The notes under the pieces are model-generated. The model was given only the letters and a program-made list of their open reading frames with translations. It was not told the origin of the DNA and searched no databases. Made by a program: the position numbers and the translations under genes. Of a stretch of 13,591 nt of DNA, positions 1 to 7,720 are shown in pieces; position 1 is the stretch's first letter, and each line of letters opens with the position of its first letter. This stretch comes from Gemmatimonadota bacterium (GTDB taxonomy: Bacteria > Gemmatimonadota > Gemmatimonadetes > Gemmatimonadales > GWC2-71-9), in the NCBI GenBank assembly GCA_017889745.1, contig JAGGAG010000076.1, positions 1 to 13,591 of the forward strand. The letters are read 5' to 3'.

Positions 1-359
1 CGAAGGTGCCAGCCACAGCACTCGAGGTGGCCGCCGCTCAGCACCTGAGCCAGGCGGAAGCGTACCTCACCCTCTTCCGCGCGTCGGTACGCGCCGGGCA
101 GGTAGACAGCCTGCCGGTGGCCGCCGCGCGGCAGCTGCTCGCCACCAACCGCCTCCTGCTCGATTCCCAAGTCGCGAGTGCGCAGCTTCGCCCGCTCCTG
201 CTCGACCTCGAGCTCGTACTCGCCGAGATCACGCAGCTCGGTAGCACGGGTCGGCAGGCGGATGTCCAGTTGATCACCGACGGCCTCGATCACGGCGACG
301 TGATGACGCGCCTGCGCGTCACGCCGGTCCGGGGCTCGCTTCCCATTGGAGTGCTCTGA
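1..359 (+). CDS. C-terminal part of an unidentified protein, possibly an anti-sigma factor (5' end outside window)
   Basis: The reading frame is open from the first base, so this is the 3' part of a longer gene. A GTG at position 6 is possible but has no ribosome binding site. The visible 118 or so residues are helical and leucine-rich, with the segments AAQHLSQAEAYLTLFRASVR, ATNRLLLDS and LRPLLLDLELVLAEI. I recall this type of tail from Gemmatimonadota proteins that carry a zinc-finger anti-sigma domain at the N-terminus and sit behind an ECF sigma gene. That domain is not in the window, so the role is inference only. Its TGA overlaps the ATG of the next gene (TGATG), which implies translational coupling with the two HEAT-repeat genes downstream. 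No enzyme motif is visible. Confidence 0.6.
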   Translation, partial: KVPATALEVAAAQHLSQAEAYLTLFRASVRAGQVDSLPVAAARQLLATNRLLLDSQVASAQLRPLLLDLELVLAEITQLGSTGRQADVQLITDGLDHGDVMTRLRVTPVRGSLPIGVL

Positions 360-1930
360 TGCGCGTTCCCCTGATAGCACTGCTCGTGGCGTCCACTCCG
401 GCCACCGCCCAGCTGCGGCCGACGCCCGCACCCGGCATCGCGCCGGTGGCGAAGTCCGCCTACATGTCGACCATCGCACTGCCGGCGCCGGCACCGGGCT
501 GGTCCGTCGCCCCGCCCATGTCGCAGACTGAATGGCGCCAGGGCGACCCGGCGGATTCGCTCTACAAGGCCGCGCGCAACGCGCTGTCGCGGGAGCAGTA
601 CAGGGCCGCGGTCGACCTCTTCAGGGAAGTGCGCTCGCGCTATCCCAGGTCGGCGTACGTGCCCGACAGCTACTACTACGAGGCATTCGCGCTGTACCGC
701 ACCGGCAGCAACGCCGACCTGCGGCAGGCCGCAAGCCTGCTCGGAACACAGGGGCGCAAGTACCCCAGGGCGGCGACATCGGGTGACGCGCGCGCGCTCC
801 AGGCGCGCATCGACGCCACGCTGGCGCAGAAGGGTGATGCTGCGGCTGCCGAGCGGGTTGCGGAGACCGCGGCGGCGGCGGCGGTCCCGCGTGCCGCGCC
901 TGCCGCGATGCCAGCTCCCCTGCCCCCGATGGGACCGATGACGGCGCCTCCGATGGCACCGCTCCCGCCGACGGTCTCGCGCAGCAGCCGCACCACGCGA
1001 CCACCGGCCGCGCCGCGCGCACCTCGCGCGCCCCGGGGCGATGACTGCGCGGACGAAGAGGACGACGTGCAGGTCGCCGCGCTCAATGGCCTGATGCAGA
1101 TGGATGCCGCCAAGGCCACGCCGATCCTGCAGAAGGTGCTGGCGCGGCGGGACTCGGGATCGGCCTGCCTGCGCCGCAAGGCCGTGTTCCTCGTCGCGCA
1201 GCAGGAGACGGCCGGGGCCGAGAACATCCTGCTCAACGTGGCGCGCACGGATCCCGACCCCGAGGTACGGGCGCAGGCGGTCTTCTGGCTGTCCCAGGTG
1301 AACAGCCCGACGGCCGTGGCGGCACTCGACTCCATCCTGCGCTCGTCCAAGGATCCCGAGTTGCAGGAGAAGGCCTTGTTCGCGCTGTCGCAGCAGGACG
1401 CCCCGAAGGCCACCCAGGCGCTGCGCGCCTACGCGGCCCAGGAGAGCGCGCCCGAGGAGATGCGGGAGAAGGCGGTGTTCTGGCTGGGCCAGCGCGGGGA
1501 TACCTCGAGCATCGGCTTTCTGCGCACCCTCTACGGGCGCACCACGAACGCGGAGCTCAAGGAGCGGATCCTCTTCGCGGTGGCGCAGTCGGACAACGCC
1601 ACGGGACAGGCGTGGCTGCTCGAGGTGGCGCAGAACCCGAAGGAGTCGATCGAGGCGCGGAAGCAGGCGCTCTTCTGGGCGGCGCAGAACGGGGCGAGCG
1701 TCGCGAGCCTGAGCAGGATCTACGGGCAGCTGCAGGATGCGGAACTCAAGGAGCAACTGATCTTCGCCCTGGGGCAGAGCAACGATCCCGCGGCGGTGAC
1801 CAAGCTGCTGGAGATCGCACGGACCGATCCCGACAAGGAGATGCGCAAGCGCGCAATCTTCTGGCTCGGCCAGTCGAATGATCCCCGCGCGGCGCAGGCG
1901 CTGGAGTCGATCCTGACCGGAACCAGGTGA
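359..1930 (+). CDS. Exported TPR-like plus HEAT-repeat protein
   Basis: A 523-residue secreted or periplasmic scaffold-type protein. Residues 1-17 form a signal peptide with likely cleavage after ATA. Residues 64-138 look like a TPR/YbgF-type pair of helical hairpins (AARNALSREQYRAAVDLFRE, then SYYYEAFALYRTG). Residues 160-228 are an Ala/Pro/Arg-rich linker. Residues 235-523 hold about eight HEAT (PBS-lyase-like) repeats, each with a [VIL]F[WA]xxQ core: FLVAQ 278, FWLSQ 309, FALSQ 341, FWLGQ 374, FAVAQ 406, FWAAQ 439, FALGQ 469, FWLGQ 501. From the second repeat on, Trp and Ala alternate strictly. Cys230 and Cys270 could form a disulfide. The start is supported by GGAG at 348-351, 7 nt upstream. 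HEAT arrays normally bind proteins; the partner is unknown. The next gene carries the same repeat type and is coupled to this one. Confidence 0.88.
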   Translation: MRVPLIALLVASTPATAQLRPTPAPGIAPVAKSAYMSTIALPAPAPGWSVAPPMSQTEWRQGDPADSLYKAARNALSREQYRAAVDLFREVRSRYPRSAYVPDSYYYEAFALYRTGSNADLRQAASLLGTQGRKYPRAATSGDARALQARIDATLAQKGDAAAAERVAETAAAAAVPRAAPAAMPAPLPPMGPMTAPPMAPLPPTVSRSSRTTRPPAAPRAPRAPRGDDCADEEDDVQVAALNGLMQMDAAKATPILQKVLARRDSGSACLRRKAVFLVAQQETAGAENILLNVARTDPDPEVRAQAVFWLSQVNSPTAVAALDSILRSSKDPELQEKALFALSQQDAPKATQALRAYAAQESAPEEMREKAVFWLGQRGDTSSIGFLRTLYGRTTNAELKERILFAVAQSDNATGQAWLLEVAQNPKESIEARKQALFWAAQNGASVASLSRIYGQLQDAELKEQLIFALGQSNDPAAVTKLLEIARTDPDKEMRKRAIFWLGQSNDPRAAQALESILTGTR

Positions 1931-1938
1931 GGCCGATC

Positions 1939-2724
1939 ATGGCACGTGCTGTCGGCGGTGCGATCAGAGGGGCGATGGTGGTGCTGGTCCTGCCGTGCGC
2001 GCTCCAGGCGCAGAGCCTCGAGTCGCGGGTGTTCGCGAAGCAGGACGCGGTGGTGCGGCTCAGCTATGCGAGCCGCCCCGGGGTCTGCGGCGGGCAGAAC
2101 GGCAACATCAGCTTCACCGACCGCGATGATGAGCGTGACGGCTGGACGTCGGATTGCGAGCAGGGACCGGTGCGGGTGGCGATCACGATCAGGCAGGGCA
2201 GGGTCACCCAGGTAACGACCCGGGTCGGGGGGCGCTGGCTGCCCCGGAGCGGCGTGACGGACCTCGGCACGGTGCCGGCGGCCGCTGCCTCGCAACTCAT
2301 GCTGGCCATCGCCCGTAGGGGCGGGAAGGCCGCCGAGGACGCCATCATGCCGGCGATGCTGGCTGACAGCGTCCAGATCTGGCCCGACCTGGTCAAGCTC
2401 GCAAAGAACAGCAACGTGAACACGGATGTCCGCCGCTCGGCGGTGTTCTGGGTGGGCCAGGCGGCCGCCGCCGCGGCCACGGCAGGGCTGGTGGAGGTGG
2501 TGGGCGACGAGGCTGTGGACCGGGAGGTGCGCGAAGCGGCCGTGTTCGCCCTGTCGCAGCGGCCGAACGACGAAGGCGTGCCGGCGCTGGTTGCCGCAGC
2601 CCGGACCGACAAGGACGGAAAGATCCGCCGGAGTGCCATCTTCTGGCTCGGGCAGTCGGACGACCCTCGGGCCTTGGCGTATTTCGAAGAAGTTCTGGCA
2701 AGGGGGCCGGCCAGCGGACAGTGA
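1939..2724 (+). CDS. Exported HEAT-repeat protein, paralogue of the upstream gene's C-terminus
   Basis: A 261-residue protein with a basic N-terminus and hydrophobic stretch (residues 1-24, ending ALQA) typical of a signal peptide. The middle (25-115) is a beta-rich region of unknown fold with two cysteines, C50 and C73, that could form a disulfide. Residues 120-255 contain HEAT repeats with cores FWVGQ (170), FALSQ (203) and FWLGQ (235), the same Trp/Ala alternation as in the preceding protein. The last repeat (SAIFWLGQSDDPRA) nearly copies the end of that protein (RAIFWLGQSNDPRA), so the two share ancestry. I chose ATG 1939 because AGGTGAGG (1925-1932) sits 6 nt upstream. A GTG at 1927 gives four more residues and a GTGA overlap and is also possible. 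It is probably co-expressed with its neighbour, and its function is unknown. Confidence 0.85.
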   Translation: MARAVGGAIRGAMVVLVLPCALQAQSLESRVFAKQDAVVRLSYASRPGVCGGQNGNISFTDRDDERDGWTSDCEQGPVRVAITIRQGRVTQVTTRVGGRWLPRSGVTDLGTVPAAAASQLMLAIARRGGKAAEDAIMPAMLADSVQIWPDLVKLAKNSNVNTDVRRSAVFWVGQAAAAAATAGLVEVVGDEAVDREVREAAVFALSQRPNDEGVPALVAAARTDKDGKIRRSAIFWLGQSDDPRALAYFEEVLARGPASGQ

Positions 2725-2808
2725 GCCGGGGCCCGGAGCAACCCTTTCCCGGCGGCCGCCATCTAAGCCGCACACGTTCGCCAACAGACGCCGGGGACTG
2801 CCTTCGAT

Positions 2809-5466
2809 ATGCTGGTTGCGGTGCTGCTCCAGGTTGCACTTGTTGCGTCGCCCCAGGGCGGTGGGGCACCGCCCGATCCGGCAGCAAGCGCTGACGCGCT
2901 GAACGTGCATGCCGTGCGTGCCAGCGAGCCGGTGCGCATCGACGGCGTCCTGGATGACAGCGTCTGGAGCCGGGCCACGCCGGTGTCGGGCTTTCTGCAG
3001 CGGGAGCCGAAGGAAGGAGCTCCGGCCACCGAGCGCACCGACGTGCGGGTCGTGTTCGACAACGGCGCCGTATACATCGGCGCCGAGATGTTCGACGCCG
3101 CGCCCGATTCAATCACGGGCCAGCTGGCGCGGCGCGACAACTTCGTCACCGCCGACCGGTTCTGGGTGTTCCTCGATACCTACCGCGACAAGCGCACTGG
3201 CTTCTACTTTGCGCTCAACGCATCGGGTGTGCAGTACGACGGCACCCTCCTCAACGACGACTGGGACGACAACACCTGGGATGGCGTGTGGCAGGGCGCG
3301 GTTCACCGCACGCCGACAGGCTGGACGGCCGAGATGCGGATACCCTATTCGCAACTCCGCTTCAAGCCGGGTGCGGACCAGGTATGGGGCGTCAACTTCC
3401 GGCGGGACATCGCGCGGCGGAACGAGCGCGACTATCTGGTCTACTCACCGAGCAATGCCAGCGGGTTCGTGTCCCGCTTCCCCGAGCTGCAGGGCCTCGC
3501 GCAACTCAACCCGCCGCGCCGCCTCGAGTTGCTGCCGTACGCCACCGCGCGGGCCGAGTTCGTGTCGCACGATCCCGGCGACCCGTACAACGACGGGTCG
3601 GTGTATGGCATCGGCGTCGGCGGCGACTTCCGCGTCGGGCTCGGGTCCAACCTCACGATCAACGGCACGATCAATCCCGACTTCGGGCAGGTGGAGCTGG
3701 ACCCGGCGGTCGTGAACCTGAGCGACGTCGAGATCTTCTTCCCCGAGCGGCGGCCGTTCTTCGTGGAGGGTGCCAACACCTTCAACTTCGGGTACGGCGG
3801 CTCGAACAACTACTGGGGATTCAACTGGGCATCACACGACTTCCTCTACACGCGGCGCATCGGGCGGGCACCCACTGGCGCCACGCCGGATGATGCGTCG
3901 TACGTGGACGAGCCGGGGGGCACGCAGATCATCGGCGCGCTCAAGCTGTCGGGCAAGGTGGGCGGGTGGAACATCGGCGCACTGTCGTCCCTGACCCGGC
4001 GGGAATTTGCCGACTATCAGGTGAACGGCGTGCCAGGGAACGTGGAGGTCGAACCCACGACCAGCTGGAACGCGATCCGGGTGCAGAAGGAGCTGAACGG
4101 CGGGCGGCAGGGCATCGGTATCATCTCCACGATCACCCAGCGATTCTTCAACGACGACAACCTCCCGGCGCAGATGAACCGGGGCGCCTACACGGTGGGC
4201 CTGGACGGGTGGACCTTCCTCGATCACGACCGGGCCTGGGTGCTGACGGGGTGGGGCGGCGGGAGCCTCGTGACGGGCACGGCAGAGCGCATGACCAGCC
4301 TGCAGCAGAACAGCACGCACTACTACCAGCGACCGGACCAGGACTACCTGCACGTCGACTCCCTGGCCACGAGTCTTTCCGGGTTCGCCGGCCGGCTGCT
4401 GGTCAACAAGCAGAAGGGACCGGTGCAGTTCAACGCCTCGCTGGGCGCCCTCAACCCCGGGTTCGAACTGAACGACATCGGCTTTGCCCAGCGCACCGAC
4501 CTCATCAACAGCCACGTGCTCACCGGCTACCGCTGGACCAGGCCCACCCGCACCTACCAGTCGCTCAACTTCAACATCGCGGCGTTCGGCACGTGGGACT
4601 TCGGCGGGAACAACACCGGCGCGGGCCTGTTCAGCAACGTCAACGTCCAGTGGCGCAACTTCTGGTGGACCTGGGCGCGGGTGAACGTGAACCCACAGAC
4701 CGTCAACATCCGCAACACCCGCGGCGGCCCGGCGATGCTCAACACCCCGGGCTTCAACTTCGGGGGCGGGTTCGAGAGCGACAGCCGCCACCTGGTGACA
4801 TTCGGCCTCGAGGGGTACGTGAACCGGTACCAGCAGGGTGCCGACGACAGCTGGGGCGTCGATACATGGGTGGAATGGAGGCCGATGCAGCGGCTGCAGG
4901 TGCGCATGGGCCCGGGACTGAGCCGCAACCTCGACGGGGCCCAGTACGTCGGCACCTGGGCCGACCCCACCGCGACCGCGACCTACGGCAACCGCTACGT
5001 CTTCGGCGACCTGGACCAGTGGACGCTGTCGGGCAACTTCCGGGTCAACTGGATCTTCACGCCCAAGCTGAGCCTCGAGTTGTACCTGCAGCCGTACATC
5101 TCCAGCGGCGATTATCGCGCGCTGAAGGAACTCGCCGCCCCTCGCACCTTCGACTTCAACGTATACGGCGAGAACGGCTCCACGTACGATCCCGCCACGG
5201 GTGTCGCCTATCCGGACGGCCCCGGCGGCGCCGCGGCCCCAATCGAGATCGGTAATCCCGATTTCTCGTTTGCTTCGCTTCGCGGCAACGCCGTGCTGCG
5301 CTGGGAGTGGCACCCCGGCTCGACCGTGTTCCTGGTGTGGACCCACAACCGGGACAATTCGGGCACGAACGCCGAGTTCGACCCCGGTCAGTCGTTCGAT
5401 AACCTGCTGCAGGCCCCCGCCGACAACGTGCTGCTCGTGAAGTTCACTTGGTGGTTGAACCCGTGA
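2809..5466 (+). CDS. CBM9-like/DUF5916 outer-membrane beta-barrel protein
   Basis: An 885-residue envelope protein. Residues 1-14 are hydrophobic and probably a signal peptide, but no Lys or Arg precedes the core. No alternative start exists between here and the upstream in-frame stop at 2764. Residues 39-229 match the CBM9-like sugar-binding fold found at the head of this family (VRIDGVLDDSVWSRA, RFWVFLDTYRDKRTGFYFALN, WTAEMRIPYSQLRF). The DUF5916 hallmark follows at 288-321: NPDFGQVELDPA then FFPERRPFFVEG. The remainder alternates hydrophobic and polar residues with many Gly, Asn, Trp and Tyr, and ends VKFTWWLNP, as expected for an outer-membrane barrel. The substrate is not known; binding or passage of a glycan or other polymer is only an inference. 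It starts 84 bp after the HEAT gene, with no clear promoter or strong ribosome binding site. Confidence 0.88.
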   Translation: MLVAVLLQVALVASPQGGGAPPDPAASADALNVHAVRASEPVRIDGVLDDSVWSRATPVSGFLQREPKEGAPATERTDVRVVFDNGAVYIGAEMFDAAPDSITGQLARRDNFVTADRFWVFLDTYRDKRTGFYFALNASGVQYDGTLLNDDWDDNTWDGVWQGAVHRTPTGWTAEMRIPYSQLRFKPGADQVWGVNFRRDIARRNERDYLVYSPSNASGFVSRFPELQGLAQLNPPRRLELLPYATARAEFVSHDPGDPYNDGSVYGIGVGGDFRVGLGSNLTINGTINPDFGQVELDPAVVNLSDVEIFFPERRPFFVEGANTFNFGYGGSNNYWGFNWASHDFLYTRRIGRAPTGATPDDASYVDEPGGTQIIGALKLSGKVGGWNIGALSSLTRREFADYQVNGVPGNVEVEPTTSWNAIRVQKELNGGRQGIGIISTITQRFFNDDNLPAQMNRGAYTVGLDGWTFLDHDRAWVLTGWGGGSLVTGTAERMTSLQQNSTHYYQRPDQDYLHVDSLATSLSGFAGRLLVNKQKGPVQFNASLGALNPGFELNDIGFAQRTDLINSHVLTGYRWTRPTRTYQSLNFNIAAFGTWDFGGNNTGAGLFSNVNVQWRNFWWTWARVNVNPQTVNIRNTRGGPAMLNTPGFNFGGGFESDSRHLVTFGLEGYVNRYQQGADDSWGVDTWVEWRPMQRLQVRMGPGLSRNLDGAQYVGTWADPTATATYGNRYVFGDLDQWTLSGNFRVNWIFTPKLSLELYLQPYISSGDYRALKELAAPRTFDFNVYGENGSTYDPATGVAYPDGPGGAAAPIEIGNPDFSFASLRGNAVLRWEWHPGSTVFLVWTHNRDNSGTNAEFDPGQSFDNLLQAPADNVLLVKFTWWLNP

Positions 5467-5471
5467 ACTGA

Positions 5472-5520
5472 GTCGGCAGTCGTCTGTCGGCAGTCGCCCG
5501 GCAGTCGTGGGTCGTGGGTC
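5472..5520 (+). repeat. Cluster of short direct repeats (GGCAGTCG x3, GTGGGTC x2)
   Basis: The spacer after the DUF5916 gene holds GGCAGTCG at 5475-5482, 5489-5496 and 5500-5507. The first two copies lie in a 14-bp unit that begins GTCGGCAGTCG. Two adjacent copies of GTGGGTC follow at 5507-5520. There is no inverted partner, so this is not a hairpin terminator. It resembles the small degenerate tandem words scattered between genes in some high-GC genomes, but I cannot compare it with the rest of this genome. Confidence 0.6.
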
Positions 5521-5543
5521 CTTCCGTTTAGATTCTTCTCCCC

Positions 5544-6626
5544 ATGATACGCCTGTCCGTTCCCGCCTCCTCGGGCCTCTTCGCCCTGTTCCTCGCCGGT
5601 TGCGGCCCCGCACCCGCGGCCACGCCCCAGCTCACGCTGGTGCCCGGCAACGACTCGGTGGTGGCCCCGTTCGCCGAGGCGACGGATGCGGCCTGGCTGG
5701 GGGGCGACCGCTGGGCGGTACTGCTGCCGGGTGGTCCGGAAGCGGACATCGTGGACTTCGCGAGCCGGTCGCGCGCACCCTTGGGCACCAAGGCATCGCT
5801 GGAGAGTCCCTTCAGCGTGTTCCGCGCAACCGACACGCTCTACGTGGGCGAACCGCTCAAGCGCCGGCTCACGTTCTGGTCGCTGGATGGCGCATTCGTG
5901 CGGTACGAGCCGGCCTCCGACCTGGTGCGCGGCGCCCTGCCGCGGGCGCGGGACGCCGCGGGCCACTTCTACACCGAGTTGCGGCCTGCCGCAGGGCCGG
6001 ATGGGAGCGGGAACCGTGACTCGGCCGTGGTGGTCGAGCTCATCGGCGGCAAGGCCGACACGGTGGCGAGACTGGCGCCGATCGACCTCGCCAAGGTGGC
6101 GAGCCCCACGGGCGAACGCTTCGAGCGGCGGGTGTTCAGTGGGGTGGATCGCTGGGGCGCATACCCCGACGGAACCATCTGGCTGGCACGTGTCTATCAC
6201 AACCGGGTGGACTTCCGGTTGCCGAACGGGAAGACCCTGAAGGGTGAGCCGCTGCCCGACCGGGTGCTCGAAGTGACCCGCGCCGATCGCGAGATGTTCG
6301 TGCGAAGGTTCCCCGAGGAGCTGCGGGGCACCGCGGAACAACTGCCGTACGCGCCGATCAAGGCGGCGTTCACCGGTGCCTTCGCCGATGCGCAGGGGCG
6401 GATCTGGCTCGAGGGCAGCCGCTCGGTGAGCGATTCGGTGCAGCGCTACAACGTGGTGGGCCGCGACGGGCGGCTCAAGTTCGTGGCGCTGCTGCCCGGT
6501 ACGGGGCGCGCCATCGCCGCTTCACCAACTCATGTACTCCTTGCCGACCTCGTGCCCGAGGGTATCCGCCTCCGGCTTGCACCGATGCCCGCACTTCCAA
6601 CCGCCTCCTCCGATACTGCCAAGTGA
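5544..6626 (+). CDS. Lipoprotein of beta-propeller type, first of a tandem paralogous pair
   Basis: A 360-residue predicted lipoprotein. The signal peptide ends in lipobox LAGC with the lipidated cysteine at 20. The rest is beta-strand-rich with recurring loops of the form DGxxW or DxxGRIWLEG (for example YPDGTIWLARVYHNRVDF, residues 208-224, and DAQGRIWLEG near residue 287). This is typical of NHL/six-bladed propeller proteins, though I recognise no specific family. The next gene has a similar segment (LPDGTIWVAR) at an equivalent place, so the two are old tandem duplicates. The ATG follows a spacer with TAGATT (5529-5534) only 9 nt upstream and has no ribosome binding site, so transcription close to a leaderless start is possible. 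The GTGA junction with the next gene indicates coupling. A binding or sensor role in the envelope is inference; no catalytic residues are evident. Confidence 0.75.
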   Translation: MIRLSVPASSGLFALFLAGCGPAPAATPQLTLVPGNDSVVAPFAEATDAAWLGGDRWAVLLPGGPEADIVDFASRSRAPLGTKASLESPFSVFRATDTLYVGEPLKRRLTFWSLDGAFVRYEPASDLVRGALPRARDAAGHFYTELRPAAGPDGSGNRDSAVVVELIGGKADTVARLAPIDLAKVASPTGERFERRVFSGVDRWGAYPDGTIWLARVYHNRVDFRLPNGKTLKGEPLPDRVLEVTRADREMFVRRFPEELRGTAEQLPYAPIKAAFTGAFADAQGRIWLEGSRSVSDSVQRYNVVGRDGRLKFVALLPGTGRAIAASPTHVLLADLVPEGIRLRLAPMPALPTASSDTAK

Positions 6627-7720
6627 GCGTGATGAGAATACGAAGCCGTTGCCTCCCGATCGCCGGCGTCCTCGTGCTGGCCGCATGCGGACCCAGGGTG
6701 CCGTCCGTGACCCTCGCGGTGGACAGGAAGCTGAACGCCACCTTCGGCGCCGTGAGTGACGTAGTCGAGATCGCGGGTGGACGCGTGGCCTTTGCCGACC
6801 CCATGGCGCGCCGCTTCCACACCGGTGACTTTGCGACGGGTTCAGTCGACACAATCGGTGTCCCGGTGGACTCCCTGCCCTACAACGCGCCGCCGTCGCT
6901 GTACCGGCACCCGGGGTGGGTGGCGCAACTGGCCGGTGACACGGTCGCGGTGGTGGACTTCGGGGCGACTCGCACCACGCTCTGGACGCCGGCGGGCTTT
7001 TCGCGTGTGCTCACGATCCCCGAGGCGGGCGGCCCCACGCCGGTACTGGTGTACGACACGCTCGGGCACGGCTACAAGGTGGACTTCCGTTCGGTGACGG
7101 GCGGTGCCGAGCCAGGTGTGGTGATGCGGAATGACAGCCTGCCCGTACTGCGGATGAACTTCGCCACCGGGGGCGTCGACACCATTGCCAGGCTGAGCGT
7201 GCCGGAATTCGGCGAGGCCAAATTCGGCCCCCAGGTCCAGACGGTCGCGCAGATCTTCGGACCGGCGGACGTTTTCGGCGTGCTGCCCGATGGCACCATC
7301 TGGGTGGCGCGCGCACGCACGTTGTCGGTAGACTGGCGCGCGCCCGACGGCACCTGGACCCGCGGAGCGGGGCACAGCTACGCGAAGGTGACGGTGACGG
7401 AAGTGGACAGGAAGCGGGTGATGGACCGGCTCCATGCGCATGGCATGCCGAGTAACGTAGAGGTGGTGTTCCCCTTTGCGAAGACGAAGCCGTCGTTCGA
7501 GGCCGCTCTCGGCCGTCCCGGCGGCGAGGTGTGGCTGCAGTACAGCCGGGCCGACGAAGCGGATCCGATGACCTACGCCGTGGTCGGCAGGGATGGCGCG
7601 ATGTTGCGGACGGTGACGGTGCCGGCCGGTGTGGGGATCACCAGCGTCAGTGGCCAGTACGCCTACGGCGCGCTCAAGGCCGGCAACGCACGGGAGTTGG
7701 TGCGGCTGGCGATTCCCTAG
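6623..7720 (+). CDS. Lipoprotein of beta-propeller type, second of a tandem paralogous pair
   Basis: A 365-residue predicted lipoprotein with an arginine-rich N-terminus and lipobox LAAC (Cys22 from the GTG start). The start at 6623 shares GTGA with the upstream stop. ATG 6632 would also give a full signal (MRIRSRCLPIAGVLVLAAC). The mature part is strand-rich, with blade-like segments such as GRVAFADP, DTVAVVDFG and LPDGTIWVAR (221-230) followed by VDWRAPDG. The last two align with YPDGTIWLAR and VDFRLPNG of its upstream neighbour, and both proteins share VVGRDG near the C-terminus. It is therefore a diverged duplicate, probably co-expressed with its partner. The function is not recognised. 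The gene ends in CTAG, which also encodes the stop of the convergent dehydrogenase gene. Confidence 0.75.
   Translation: MSVMRIRSRCLPIAGVLVLAACGPRVPSVTLAVDRKLNATFGAVSDVVEIAGGRVAFADPMARRFHTGDFATGSVDTIGVPVDSLPYNAPPSLYRHPGWVAQLAGDTVAVVDFGATRTTLWTPAGFSRVLTIPEAGGPTPVLVYDTLGHGYKVDFRSVTGGAEPGVVMRNDSLPVLRMNFATGGVDTIARLSVPEFGEAKFGPQVQTVAQIFGPADVFGVLPDGTIWVARARTLSVDWRAPDGTWTRGAGHSYAKVTVTEVDRKRVMDRLHAHGMPSNVEVVFPFAKTKPSFEAALGRPGGEVWLQYSRADEADPMTYAVVGRDGAMLRTVTVPAGVGITSVSGQYAYGALKAGNARELVRLAIP

Noticed and set aside
290..1756. Long minus-strand open frame opposite the first HEAT gene
   Set aside because: Arg/Gly/His-rich translation with no domain; it mirrors the GC-rich codon pattern of the plus-strand gene, which has clear repeats and a signal peptide.
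2725..2753. GCCGGG/CCCGGC hairpin after the second HEAT gene
   Set aside because: Only 6 bp with a 17-nt loop and no T-tract; not convincing as a terminator in such GC-rich DNA.
3832..5613. Long minus-strand open frame opposite the DUF5916 gene
   Set aside because: No motif and biased composition; the plus strand holds a well-supported family protein over the same bases.
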